A DNA stretch of 62,686 nt from a virus. The translations under genes and the position numbers were made by a program. Every line of letters starts with the position of its first letter. Positions within the stretch are counted from its first letter, which is position 1. Shown one piece after another: positions 46,499 through 56,617 of this stretch. The DNA lies in IMG/VR virus record IMGVR_UViG_3300015262_000286, positions 1-62,686 of that record. One strand, 5' to 3'. Under the pieces are notes generated by a model, which did no database searches, was not told the origin of the DNA, and saw only the letters and a program-made list of their open reading frames with translations.

Positions 46499-49400
46499 AT
46501 GCCTGATATTGCACAGCTTGGTCTTTCCATCGATACGCGCCAAGTGGTTGAGGGCAGCAAAGCCCTAGACTCCCTCGGTGAAGCGGCGGTGCGCGTCGAG
46601 CAAAAGACTGTCGGTGCCACGGCCGCCGTTGACAAGTTGGGCGAAGCAAGCGCTGGAGCCAAAGCCAAGGCGACTGAGGGTGCGGCGGCTGTCGATGCGC
46701 TGGGTGATGCTGGCGCGCGCGTCGCGCCAAAAGTTGTTGGCGCAACCGCGTCCGTAGATTCGCTGAGTGCGGCGACGGCGCGCGTGCGCTCGACCTCGAT
46801 TGAAGGTGTCAGCGCGCTGGACAACTTCACCAATTCGTCGGCCGGTGTGTGGCGCCGCGGCGGCGATGCCGCAAAAAGCGTGGAAGCGCTCGGCGACGCC
46901 ACCCAGCGTACTGGTCAGCGTGCGGCGATCAGCAATGGCCAGATGGATGACACGTCCAAAATCATGCGCGCGCAGGCTGAGCAGGCGCGCCTGGCGGCCC
47001 AGGCCACGCAGGCGCTGGGGGGCTCGACCACGCAATTGACGCTGGGGCAGCAGCAACTGATCGAGCGCATGCGCGAACAGTCCGCCACGATTGGTATGAG
47101 CCGCACACAGCTGCTCGCCTACCAGGCCGCGCAGATGGGTGTCACCAAGGAAACGCAACAGGCAATCGCAACAATCAAGGCGCACGAGGACGCACTCAAG
47201 GCCGCCGCAAAGGCTAAGGAGGAGGCGTCTGCCGCATCCGGACGCCTGACTGGCGCGCTGCAGATGTTAGCTGCCGGCTTTGCACTTCTAAAAGTTGCTG
47301 ATTACGTCAAAGAGTCCACTTTGTTGGCGGCCCGATATGAAACATTGGGCGTGGTGATGAGGGTAGTCGGACGCAACGCAGGCTATACAGAAACGCAAAT
47401 GATGACCGCGACAGACGCGATTGCCCGGCAGGGCATCACGATGGTTGAATCGCGCGAGTCCGCAGTGAAGCTTGTTCAAGCCCACGTTGACTTAAAAAAT
47501 GCCACTGTCTTGGCGCGTATCGCACAGGACGCAGCCGTTATTGGGCACCTGAACTCGTCTGATGCATTCGACCGCCTGGTAAATGGTATTTCTCGGGGCA
47601 ATGTGTTGATTCTGCGAAACATCGGCATTAATGTGAATTTGCAAACAGCATATCGCCAAATGGCAGATGAGCTTGGCAAGACCACGAAGGAGCTTTCGGA
47701 AAACGAGCGCGTACAAGCCCGGCTGAACGCCGTTATTGAGCGAGGTTCCGACATTGCCGGGACCTACGAGGCTGCGATGGGTACGGCCGGAAAACAGCTG
47801 ACATCCATGCAACGTTATACGCAAGACCTGAAAACTACGATAGGCGAAACCTTTACAGAGGCTTTGACCGTGGTCGTAATGGGCTGGACTGCACACCTCA
47901 AGGATGCAAACGGGCAGGTAAGCGAACTGGCGCGCAATGGCGAGCTGCACGACTGGGGGGTGTCGCTGACAAAGGTTCTGGTCGGGGTAGCAGACACCAT
48001 CGATACGATTATGACTGGCGCCCGGATGGCCGGCGCTTGGCTGGCGCACCAATCTGCAGGGGCAGAAATCAATAAGCGCTACGACCGCGCTCCAATGAAA
48101 CTCGAAGAAGGCCAGTCCGTTTCAAATTGGGTAGCAAAACGAGATGCTCGACGCGCAACTGAGCTGGCCGAAGAAAATGTGGCTTATGAAGCCGCGCAGG
48201 CTGCCTTGGCAGGAACTGTTGGGCGCTTTGAGAGGGCTTATGAGGAGCGGCAGGCGACGCAGACCGCCAAGAGAAAGCAGGATGCCGATGCAAAGCTCAA
48301 GGTAGATGCGGATTACGCCGCAAAGTCCCAGGCGTTGATGATCGCGAATGCCGGGAAAAGCCTGAAAATTCAACAGGATGCTCAACTTGCACTTGCGAAT
48401 TCGATCTATGTGGGCACACCCACTTACCGCGATACGGAGGGCCGCGAACCCAAGCCCAAGGTCGATCAGCCGGAAAATACCCGCCTAGCTGCACAGATCA
48501 AAAGTTACGAGCGTGAAGCTGCCGAAGTGAAGCAACATTATGACGCCTTGGGTAAGTTGGACGATCTGTATTTGAAAGCAGGCGAGTTGTCGGCGGAGCA
48601 GTCGTATGAGAACAAGCGTGCGTATGCAGTTGCAACCTATGAGGCTGAGGTGGACTCGTACCAGCGTGAGCTGGCCGCACTTCAAAACCATAAAAGTGCT
48701 ACCAAGGCGGAGGAAGAAAAGCATCGGAAGGAGGCCGAGGCGATCCTCGGCAAACTTGATGCCGCCGAGGAAGCGTTTTTTACCAATCAAAAGTACCGCG
48801 ACGAGGAGGAGCGCTTGCGGAAGGCTGATGTTGTAGCTGGCTCGAACGATGCAATGAATAAATATATTTCTAGCATCAATCAGGAAGCGCAAAAGATCGA
48901 GGATTCGAATCATATCCATGAGAAGGCGCGCAGCGTCATTGAGCGGGAGGAGGTTGCCCGACTGGACTTGGCAATTGCGTATCAAAAGCAATTTATCGAA
49001 GGCCAGGCTGCAGCTGGCGCCACCGCGGAAGAGATCGCACAAGCGCCGGCCATTCTCAAGTATCTTGAGGACCAGCGTGCCGCGCGGCTTCGTTTGGCGC
49101 AGGGCCTGGACCAGCAGGATCAGGTGAAGCTGGCGCAAGCCCAGATCGAGACCAACAAAAAAATGTGGGAATCGATTGATTCCACGGCGCACGACACCTT
49201 CGTGTCGATTTTCGATTCTGGTAAGTCTGCCTTTGACCGTTTGCGCGACACCCTGAAAAACGGTCTGCTTGATTTGCTGTACCAGATGACGATCAAGAAA
49301 TGGATATTGAACATCGGCGCGTCTGTGACGGGGGCTGGCGCCACCAGTCTGGCTATGGCAGGCGATTTGGGCGCTGCTGGCGGTAGTGTTGGCGGGGGAC

Positions 49401-51700
49401 TTGGCGGTGTGGCGAATCTTGCACAAAGCGCAAAAACGGCCTACACCATTGCCACGCAAGGATTCTCTGGTGTGGCCGCCGGGATTGGCGGCAGTATTGC
49501 CACATTAGGCAATCTTTTTGGCTCATCGGCGGTATCTGCGTTCGGTACGGGCATGAGTCTGACCGCTGCGCAGGCCAGCACGGCTGCAGCGGCCTACGGC
49601 TCGGCGGGTATGGCCGGCACCGGCTCGGCGCTGACTGCCGGGGCAGCAGCTGGGCCGCTGGTTGCTGCGGCTGCCGGCATCGCTGCTGGCGTGCTGGGCG
49701 GCAAACTGATCTCCGGTCAGTATGGCAGCAATGCCACCGTGATTGGCGGCACAGGCGTTGGCGCTGTCGCGGGCGCATTCCTGGGCGGCCCTATCGGCGC
49801 GGCCATCGGCGGCGCCCTGGGCGGCGTGATTGGTGGCATTGGCAATCGCATCTTCGGCATGGGCGACAAGAAGTACGGGGAGACGGGCATTACCGGAACC
49901 CTGTCGGGCACCGGATTCTCCGGCAACGAGTACGCCAAATGGACGCAAAAAGGCGGCTGGCTGCGCAGCGACAAGTCGGACACGGACCGCAAAGCCGTCG
50001 ACGCCACGACGTCCAATGCGTTTGTGGAAACCTACGCCGCCATTCGTAACGTCTCTGCCACCCTGGCCAATACCCTGGGCATCGATACGTCCAGCCTGGC
50101 CACGCGCGCCCAGGCGCTCAACATCAACCTGACCGGCCTTACCACGGAAGCGGATCGGCTGGGCGCCGTGACCAAGTTCTTCGAAGGTGTCGGCAATGCC
50201 ATCGCCGTCGAGCTGCTGCCCAATGTCGGCCAGTTCAAGCAAGGTAACGAGGAGCTGAGCGCTACCCTGCAGCGCGTGGCCGGGAATTACGCCGGCGTCG
50301 ACGCGGCGCTGCAATTGATCGGCCGCACGTCGCAAGATGCCTTCGGCGCCGTGGGCGTGGCCACCATTGGCGCGCGCGAAAATCTGATCAAACTGGCGGG
50401 CAGCCTGGACTCGTTCACCAGCGGGACCAGCTTCTTTGCCGAAAACTTCCTGACGGAAGCCGAGCAGATGGCACCCGTGCTGTCGACCGTGGCCGATACG
50501 CTTGGCAAACTGGGCATGTCCGGCGTCAAATCGGTGGATCAGTACAAGCAAGTGGTGCTGGGCCTGGACTTGGCCAGCACGGGCGGCCAGGAAATGTACA
50601 TCAAGCTGCTTGCACTGGCGCCGGCTTTCAAGGCGGCCACCGACTACAGCAACCAGCTGGCTGCTGCGACAGGTAATTATGCTGCCGTGGTCAAGTCGGC
50701 CAGCGAAATCGCCAGCGAACGCCTGGACTTGCAAAAACAGCTCAACGAATTGACGAAAAGCGAGACGGAACTGCTGGCAATCCAGCGCGCCGGCATTGCC
50801 GATGTCAACAAGGCATTGTTCGACCAGGTGCAGGCCGCCAAAGCGGTGGTTTCGGCCAAGGACGCACTGGGAAAGGCCTACGAAAGCGAGGCGGCAGCGG
50901 CCCAGACGGCGCTGGATAAATCGAAGTCGTGGGTCACCACCCTCAACGGCCTGAACGCCAGCATGGCCCTGGGTAGCCAGTCGACGCTGACGCCGGAGCA
51001 GAAGTATGCCGAGGCGCGGGCGCAGTTCGAGAAGACCCTGGCTGCAGCGAATGCCGGCGATACGACGGCGCAGTCGGGCCTGTCGGCAGCGGAGCAGGCC
51101 TTCCTGACGGCCTCGCAGGTGGTCAACGCCTCGGATGCCAAGTACGCGGCAGATTACGCCCGCGTGGTGGCGGCCAACAACGAGGCGCTGAAATGGGCTT
51201 CGGCCCAGGTCGACGTGCAGCAGGCCAGCCTGGATGCTCTCAAGGCCCAGGTGTCGGGCCTCATCACCATCAACGACAGCGTGCTGACGGTGGCGCAAGC
51301 CATCGCCAACCTGCAAGCGGTGATGGGCACGGCGACCGGCCTGGGCGTGCGGTTCGACGGCTCCCATGCCGGCGGCCTGGCCAATGTGCCGTTTGATGAC
51401 TACGCGGCCGAACTGCATCGCGGTGAAGTGGTGGTCGACGCGCAGGCGGCAGCGGCCATGCGCCGTTACTTCGGTGGCGCACCAAGCCAGGGCGGCGGCA
51501 ATACCGATGCCCTGGTGGCCGAGATCAAGGGCCTGCGGGAGGAGGTCAAAGGGCTGCGCGCCGACCAGGACAAGCAGACCGGCGCCGCCATCCAGGCCAC
51601 CGTCGAATCGAACGACAAGGCCGCTAAAACGGTCGTGGCCGGCGTCGACAAATCCGCCAAGGCATCCGCCTGGGCGCAACAAGTGGAGTACTCCCAATGA
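46499..51700 (+). CDS. Tail tape measure protein
   Basis: A 1733-residue protein. The first 200 residues are Ala-rich repeats with VDALGDAG-like units, followed by helical tape regions, a hydrophobic segment near 260, coiled coils (about 650-860), a Gly/Ala-rich hydrophobic zone (about 940-1120) and a helical end with AGGLANVPFDDYAAELHRGE, common at the C-terminus of tape measures. Its length sets tail length. The ATG is preceded by a run of nine T and seven G (46476-46491), the G run serving as ribosome site. Confidence 0.9.
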   Translation: MPDIAQLGLSIDTRQVVEGSKALDSLGEAAVRVEQKTVGATAAVDKLGEASAGAKAKATEGAAAVDALGDAGARVAPKVVGATASVDSLSAATARVRSTSIEGVSALDNFTNSSAGVWRRGGDAAKSVEALGDATQRTGQRAAISNGQMDDTSKIMRAQAEQARLAAQATQALGGSTTQLTLGQQQLIERMREQSATIGMSRTQLLAYQAAQMGVTKETQQAIATIKAHEDALKAAAKAKEEASAASGRLTGALQMLAAGFALLKVADYVKESTLLAARYETLGVVMRVVGRNAGYTETQMMTATDAIARQGITMVESRESAVKLVQAHVDLKNATVLARIAQDAAVIGHLNSSDAFDRLVNGISRGNVLILRNIGINVNLQTAYRQMADELGKTTKELSENERVQARLNAVIERGSDIAGTYEAAMGTAGKQLTSMQRYTQDLKTTIGETFTEALTVVVMGWTAHLKDANGQVSELARNGELHDWGVSLTKVLVGVADTIDTIMTGARMAGAWLAHQSAGAEINKRYDRAPMKLEEGQSVSNWVAKRDARRATELAEENVAYEAAQAALAGTVGRFERAYEERQATQTAKRKQDADAKLKVDADYAAKSQALMIANAGKSLKIQQDAQLALANSIYVGTPTYRDTEGREPKPKVDQPENTRLAAQIKSYEREAAEVKQHYDALGKLDDLYLKAGELSAEQSYENKRAYAVATYEAEVDSYQRELAALQNHKSATKAEEEKHRKEAEAILGKLDAAEEAFFTNQKYRDEEERLRKADVVAGSNDAMNKYISSINQEAQKIEDSNHIHEKARSVIEREEVARLDLAIAYQKQFIEGQAAAGATAEEIAQAPAILKYLEDQRAARLRLAQGLDQQDQVKLAQAQIETNKKMWESIDSTAHDTFVSIFDSGKSAFDRLRDTLKNGLLDLLYQMTIKKWILNIGASVTGAGATSLAMAGDLGAAGGSVGGGLGGVANLAQSAKTAYTIATQGFSGVAAGIGGSIATLGNLFGSSAVSAFGTGMSLTAAQASTAAAAYGSAGMAGTGSALTAGAAAGPLVAAAAGIAAGVLGGKLISGQYGSNATVIGGTGVGAVAGAFLGGPIGAAIGGALGGVIGGIGNRIFGMGDKKYGETGITGTLSGTGFSGNEYAKWTQKGGWLRSDKSDTDRKAVDATTSNAFVETYAAIRNVSATLANTLGIDTSSLATRAQALNINLTGLTTEADRLGAVTKFFEGVGNAIAVELLPNVGQFKQGNEELSATLQRVAGNYAGVDAALQLIGRTSQDAFGAVGVATIGARENLIKLAGSLDSFTSGTSFFAENFLTEAEQMAPVLSTVADTLGKLGMSGVKSVDQYKQVVLGLDLASTGGQEMYIKLLALAPAFKAATDYSNQLAAATGNYAAVVKSASEIASERLDLQKQLNELTKSETELLAIQRAGIADVNKALFDQVQAAKAVVSAKDALGKAYESEAAAAQTALDKSKSWVTTLNGLNASMALGSQSTLTPEQKYAEARAQFEKTLAAANAGDTTAQSGLSAAEQAFLTASQVVNASDAKYAADYARVVAANNEALKWASAQVDVQQASLDALKAQVSGLITINDSVLTVAQAIANLQAVMGTATGLGVRFDGSHAGGLANVPFDDYAAELHRGEVVVDAQAAAAMRRYFGGAPSQGGGNTDALVAEIKGLREEVKGLRADQDKQTGAAIQATVESNDKAAKTVVAGVDKSAKASAWAQQVEYSQ

Positions 51701-53166
51701 ATGATGCGCAATTTCTGGCATGGCTGAAAAGCCCGCGCGCCATTCGCATGGTGCTGATCGAGGCGCAAGTGAATGTGGCCGGCAGCGAGGTGACGCGGTA
51801 TATCGCTTCGCGGCCGTATGTCACGGGCCCGGCGGAGGTACCGGCCAATACCGTGTATCTGCCGCTGGTCATGGGCGGCCTGGCTTTCACCGAGCAGGTC
51901 AGCCTTTCCGGCGAGGCAGGGCTGTCGGGAGGCGATATTGAGCTGGGTAACGCTGACGGCGCGCTCGACAGCTGGCTCGGCGACGTGTGGCGCAATCGCC
52001 CGATCAAGGCCTGGTCCGGCGATCCGCGCTGGCCGCGCAGCGATTTCCGCCTGGTGTTCGACGGCATCATTGCCGACATCGCCAGTGCGAACCGCGAAAC
52101 GCTCAACCTGTCGTTGCGGGACAAGCTGCAGCGCCTGGACACGCCGATTGCCGAGGCCAAGCTGGGCGGTACGTCGCCAAACAAGGATGCGACCTTGCCG
52201 ATCCCCTTCGGCGAATGCCATAACGTGGCGCCCTTGCTGACCAATCCGGCCACCCTGGAATACGGTTTTCTCGGCGCGGTGGAATCGACGTTCGAGGTGC
52301 GCACCAACGGCAAGCCGATCGCCGTGGCCTTGAATGACCAGGCGGGCCGCTTCAACCTGACGACTGATCCGTTTTCCACCACGATCACGGCAAGCGTGCA
52401 GGGCGACAAGGGTGGCGGCTATGCGCCGCGCATCGCCCCGCTGGTGCAGCGCATTGCCACCGCATACGGCAAGGCATCGGACCGCTTCACCCTGGCCGAC
52501 CTGGACCTGGCCAACCTGGCCGCCTTCGATGCCGCCCATCCGCAGCTGGTGGGCCTGTACGTTGCGGACCGGACGAACCAGGCGCAGGCCATCCAGCAGC
52601 TGGCGGCCAGCGTGGGCGCCCAGGCGATCATGTCGCGCACCGGCCAGCTGCGCCTGGTGCAGATCGCGCTGCCTGCCGCCGGCGTGCCGGTGCCTATTGG
52701 CCCCGAGAAAATGCGGGTGGGCTCGTTGCGCGTCGTGCAGCGCCTGCCCGTGGTCGCCGCCGTCAAGATCGCCTTTGACCGCAATTACACGGTGCAGGCC
52801 AGCCTGACCACCAGCATCCCACCGGCGCACGCTGACCTGTACGCGACGGAGTGGCTGACGGAAACGGCTGTCGATGCTGCGGTAAAGGCGCGGTACCGGC
52901 TGACGGACGACCCGCCGCAGATTGAAACCTGCCTCAAGACGAACGCGGACGCGCAAGCGGAAGCGGCACGGCGCCTGGCCTTGAACAAGGTGCAGCGCAC
53001 GATTTACGAATTTGATGGGGAGCCTGAATTGATGATGTTGGAACTGGGGCAGCCCGTGGTGCTGCGAGATGAACGCTTCGGCCTGCAGGACGGCGTGGCT
53101 GGCGTGGTGGTGCTGCTGTCGCACCAATGGCTGGCCGGGCGCGTGACGGTGGGAGTGCTGGTATGA
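51697..53166 (+). CDS. Tail tip protein, 489 aa
   Basis: A 489-residue beta-rich protein in the distal-tail/hub position. The opening QFLAWLKSPRAIRMVLIEAQ and the SFSGGDIELGN-like segment are typical of phage tail proteins after the tape measure. ATGA overlap with the tape measure gene. Confidence 0.65.
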   Translation: MNDAQFLAWLKSPRAIRMVLIEAQVNVAGSEVTRYIASRPYVTGPAEVPANTVYLPLVMGGLAFTEQVSLSGEAGLSGGDIELGNADGALDSWLGDVWRNRPIKAWSGDPRWPRSDFRLVFDGIIADIASANRETLNLSLRDKLQRLDTPIAEAKLGGTSPNKDATLPIPFGECHNVAPLLTNPATLEYGFLGAVESTFEVRTNGKPIAVALNDQAGRFNLTTDPFSTTITASVQGDKGGGYAPRIAPLVQRIATAYGKASDRFTLADLDLANLAAFDAAHPQLVGLYVADRTNQAQAIQQLAASVGAQAIMSRTGQLRLVQIALPAAGVPVPIGPEKMRVGSLRVVQRLPVVAAVKIAFDRNYTVQASLTTSIPPAHADLYATEWLTETAVDAAVKARYRLTDDPPQIETCLKTNADAQAEAARRLALNKVQRTIYEFDGEPELMMLELGQPVVLRDERFGLQDGVAGVVVLLSHQWLAGRVTVGVLV

Positions 53167-54746
53167 CGGCCATCGGTGGCGCGCGCGATACGCTGCTGCA
53201 GGCCACGGCGGAGCGCTTCAGCACGACGGCCGACGGCAAGGCGATTCTGCTGGCGGGCAGCACGCCGGTGTTTCGCGTGAACAGCGCCGGCGCCGGTGCG
53301 CCAGGCTCGATTGCCATCACCGCCAAGCCGGTGAACGTGGTGGGCGATATAGTGTTTTCGGTGTCTGCCGGCACGCAGCTGACCGTCAACGGCAACGTGG
53401 CCACGGTCGATTTTGCCACCATGACCACGGATACGGCCCTGGTACAGGCGCGCATCCGTGAATTCGGCGTCGACTACATCGGCAACTACATGATCAGCAA
53501 GGTCTTCGATGGCGCCGCCGGCGACACAGGCCTGGCTGGCTTGAACACGGGCCAGGCCTTCGCCTACAAGCGCGCGGCTGCCGCGCCTGGCGATTCGCCG
53601 GGCGACGTGATCTTCACCTTTGCCACAGCCGCCATCACGACGCCGGCCGGCAACGACCTGGCTAATGGCTGGTCGAAGAATATCCCGACTGGCCCGGCGC
53701 CACTATATGTGCGGGTGGCATCGGCCAGCTCGCGCAATGCCACGGACAATATCGCCGCCAACGAGTGGGCCGGGGCCGTGCTGCTGGCGAAGGATGGCGC
53801 CGATGGTGCGAACGGCAATAATGGCGTGGATGGCCTGAATGTGGCGCCGGTGCGCATCTACCAGCGCGGCGCCACCAACATCGCGCCAGCGCTGCCCACG
53901 GCCGCCTGCACCTTCACGTTTGCGACGGGCGCGCTGACAGGCCTGAACAACGGCTGGTCGACGCAGGTGCCGACGGCGGGCGGCGCCTACCTGTTCACCT
54001 CGGGCGCCACGGCTGCGTCGCGCGGCGCCTCCGATGACATTCCTGCCAGTGAATGGTCGGCGGCCGCGCGCTTGGCTGCTGATGGCGCCACCGGCCAACG
54101 CGGTACCGTGACGGTGGCGGCGCCCGGCTATTCCACCTGGTCGGATGCCTCGGCAGTGTACGAAATCGGCAAGGCCGGCTACGGCGCGCCGATTAACCGC
54201 GACGTGGTGACCTTGTACGACGCCACGCATGCGGTGACGAGGTATTTTGACAACGGCGCATGGCTGGCCCTTGGCACGGTGCTAAATGGCAATTTGCTGG
54301 TGGATGGATCGGTGGCGGCCAAGGCGGTGTCGGTGGACAAGTTGTCGGCCTTTGTTTCCAATCTGGGCAAGGTGACTGCTGGCGACCTGAGTGCCGTGAC
54401 GATTCATGGCGGCCCTGGTTATCCTACCGGCGTGTACGGCTGGCCATCAAATGGTGGCAATGGGTTCCATCTGAGCCAGGATGGTTTTCTGATGGGGAAC
54501 TATTCCCTTGGGAAATATGCTCGTTTTGATCCGAATGGAGATATCTATACGCCGCAGTTCAGGGTGGTAGGCGGTGCCGCCACCTTTAGCGGCTTGCTCT
54601 CGGGCGTGGTGGGCACCTTCGGCATCCTGCAAAGCCCTGGGCGCGCTACTGGGGCAGCCGGATACGACTTGCTCTCGACAGGCATCTACTTTTATGACGG
54701 CACGCATCCTTTGCCGTACATCGAGCTGGGAGCGGCCATTACATGA
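53163..54746 (+). CDS. Tail tip/fibre protein, J-like C-terminal part
   Basis: A 527-residue protein with repeated beta modules (YKRAAAAPGDSPGDVIFTFA and IYQRGATNIAPALPTAACTF are two copies of one unit), short collagen-like GADGANGNNGVDG linkers, and a DGSVAAKAVSVDKLSA segment typical of phage central-fibre ends. Probably host binding. The start at 53163 makes an ATGA overlap. Confidence 0.7.
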   Translation: MTAIGGARDTLLQATAERFSTTADGKAILLAGSTPVFRVNSAGAGAPGSIAITAKPVNVVGDIVFSVSAGTQLTVNGNVATVDFATMTTDTALVQARIREFGVDYIGNYMISKVFDGAAGDTGLAGLNTGQAFAYKRAAAAPGDSPGDVIFTFATAAITTPAGNDLANGWSKNIPTGPAPLYVRVASASSRNATDNIAANEWAGAVLLAKDGADGANGNNGVDGLNVAPVRIYQRGATNIAPALPTAACTFTFATGALTGLNNGWSTQVPTAGGAYLFTSGATAASRGASDDIPASEWSAAARLAADGATGQRGTVTVAAPGYSTWSDASAVYEIGKAGYGAPINRDVVTLYDATHAVTRYFDNGAWLALGTVLNGNLLVDGSVAAKAVSVDKLSAFVSNLGKVTAGDLSAVTIHGGPGYPTGVYGWPSNGGNGFHLSQDGFLMGNYSLGKYARFDPNGDIYTPQFRVVGGAATFSGLLSGVVGTFGILQSPGRATGAAGYDLLSTGIYFYDGTHPLPYIELGAAIT

Positions 54747-54771
54747 AAAGTATAAGAAATGGGAGGCCTGC

Positions 54772-55056
54772 ATGGCTGATCAGGTGTTGATCGTGCGCGA
54801 GCCTGGCACGAGCCGCATTAAATTTGATTCTCGCCTGGCAGTGGGGGGCGTGTGCCTGGGAATTTATGATGTGCCGTCTGGCGGGCGTGCCTATTCATTT
54901 CCTGGCATGGGGCCTTCGTTGACCGGGATAGTCCTGACCATCAGTGGTAACAATTTGTCGGGTATAGCATATACATACGATAACGACCTGGGCTACCCAC
55001 GGTTTATTTTCAATGTTGCAAGTATTGGTGAGCCGGTCGCGCTCTTCGTCAAATGA
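54772..55056 (+). CDS. Hypothetical tail-region protein, 94 aa
   Basis: A 94-residue beta-rich protein. GGGAGG five bases before the ATG fixes the start; longer in-frame extensions lie inside the fibre gene. The stop overlaps the next gene (ATGA). No family is recognised. Confidence 0.6.
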   Translation: MADQVLIVREPGTSRIKFDSRLAVGGVCLGIYDVPSGGRAYSFPGMGPSLTGIVLTISGNNLSGIAYTYDNDLGYPRFIFNVASIGEPVALFVK

Positions 55057-55790
55057 GTGCCCATCTTCGCATCCGCAATGGCGCGCGTGAGCTTGTGGTG
55101 ACATCCGAGGGGCGTCTGCCGTACTGCCTGGGTATGGCCACGCCGCAACCGGTCGTGCAGCCGGCTGGCGACGTGAGAAATGCTTTCCCTGGGCGTGTCG
55201 CAGGCTATCAGGACTATCGCGTCTACCACCCTGGCCCTATTTTGGTGGCTTTTGATCTGCCTCTTGGCCGCAATGTCGGTATTGTCAGTTTGACGAGCCC
55301 GGCGGCAGGAATTTGGGACATTCGCGCCTATTGTGGCGCCTCACCGGACGCGTTTGGGTTCGATACGCAATACGCGCTAGATGTATGGGCGTTCGCCCTC
55401 CCAGGCGCTACTCCAGCCTCAAAAGGGTTGGTCCTACGCGATCCAATCAGCCAAGTGATCGCTGCCGATTTCGGGCAGCATTCGCCGCTGTTTCCTCGTG
55501 GATCAGGCGTGACAGGCGGAACAGCAACTCGCGTCAACTTTCCGTTGCTGCAGCGGCCGGTCGGAATAGGGATGCCAAATTTTTGGAGCATCTCTGAATC
55601 GGCAGGCAGCAAACCTGGCATTTTCGATCACGAAGAGCGCCGCTCGAACTGGCGCCGTACTAGTGCCACCGAACTGACTGTTACAAACAACGTCATGCAG
55701 CGCTACACCATGCCGGCAGGTGATGCGTATCAGGATGTGCTGGATAGTGAAGGCGCAATTTTTATTATTGAAGGTGCAAACCTGCCATGA
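55053..55790 (+). CDS. Hypothetical tail-region protein, 245 aa
   Basis: A 245-residue beta-rich protein (GPILVAFDLPLGRNVGIVSL). Composition fits a tail or baseplate-like component. No family is recognised. Coupled at both ends by ATGA overlaps. Confidence 0.6.
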   Translation: MSAHLRIRNGARELVVTSEGRLPYCLGMATPQPVVQPAGDVRNAFPGRVAGYQDYRVYHPGPILVAFDLPLGRNVGIVSLTSPAAGIWDIRAYCGASPDAFGFDTQYALDVWAFALPGATPASKGLVLRDPISQVIAADFGQHSPLFPRGSGVTGGTATRVNFPLLQRPVGIGMPNFWSISESAGSKPGIFDHEERRSNWRRTSATELTVTNNVMQRYTMPAGDAYQDVLDSEGAIFIIEGANLP

Positions 55791-56617
55791 CAAACCTACG
55801 CATCATCTACGACAACGCCGCCGACAGGGCAGTGCTGACAGCATCGAGCCAGGCCGGTGCGCTGGGCCCGGCCAACCTGCAGCTCGAAGACAAGTTTTAC
55901 CTGCTGCGCTCGATAGGCCTGGCCCTGACCATCACGGCCACCTGGGCCTCTCCCGAGATCGTCGGCTGCGTTGCCCTTCCATTTTGTAATCTCACGCCGA
56001 CGGCGACGATCCGCGTGCGCGGCTATGTGGAGCCAGGGGATGCCGTGTCCGATTTCGACACCGGCGCCGTACCAGCATGCGAGTACGCCAGGCTGGGCAT
56101 GTGGGACTGGGGCGCGCTGCCGCTGGGCGTGAATGCCTTCAGCTATGGCGGGGGCACGTATGCGCGCTGCTGGTTCCCGATGGTGAGCATCAAGAAATTG
56201 ATTATCGAGCTGGCAGACCCGGACAATCCGGCAGGCTACATCGAGGCGGCGCGCCTGGTGGCCGGCCCTTACTGGAGCCCGGAGCAGAACGCATCGTATG
56301 GCGCCGGCGTCACCTCGTTCGATAGCAGCACCCAGTTCCGCACCGGCGCCGGCAGCCAGACTGTCGAGCGAGGCGCGATGTATCGCAAGCTGTCGCTCGC
56401 GCTCGAGCATATGACGCCGCTGGACCGGGCCGAGCTGTGGCGCATTGTGCGGGGCAATGGCCTGACGCTCCCTGTGCTGGTCAGCCTGTATCCGGACAGC
56501 GAAGACGGCGAGCTCGAGCAGGCGCACCAGGTGTACGGCCGCCTCGCCAGCAATTCCGCCATTACCACCCCGTATTACCAGGCCTATGCCACTAACATCG
56601 AAATCGAGGAACTGTAA
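55787..56617 (+). CDS. Tail-region protein, 276 aa
   Basis: A 276-residue protein starting TNLRIIYDNAADRAVLTASS, a pattern seen in tail proteins near fibres; rich in beta strands, with a helical DRAELWRIVRGNGLTLPVLV segment near the end. The stop shares one base with the next ATG (TAATG). Confidence 0.6.
   Translation: MTNLRIIYDNAADRAVLTASSQAGALGPANLQLEDKFYLLRSIGLALTITATWASPEIVGCVALPFCNLTPTATIRVRGYVEPGDAVSDFDTGAVPACEYARLGMWDWGALPLGVNAFSYGGGTYARCWFPMVSIKKLIIELADPDNPAGYIEAARLVAGPYWSPEQNASYGAGVTSFDSSTQFRTGAGSQTVERGAMYRKLSLALEHMTPLDRAELWRIVRGNGLTLPVLVSLYPDSEDGELEQAHQVYGRLASNSAITTPYYQAYATNIEIEEL

Noticed and set aside
49523-51721. 732-codon minus-strand frame under the tape measure gene
   Set aside because: Shadow of a GC-rich gene with regular codon periodicity on the plus strand; no ribosome site or family resemblance.
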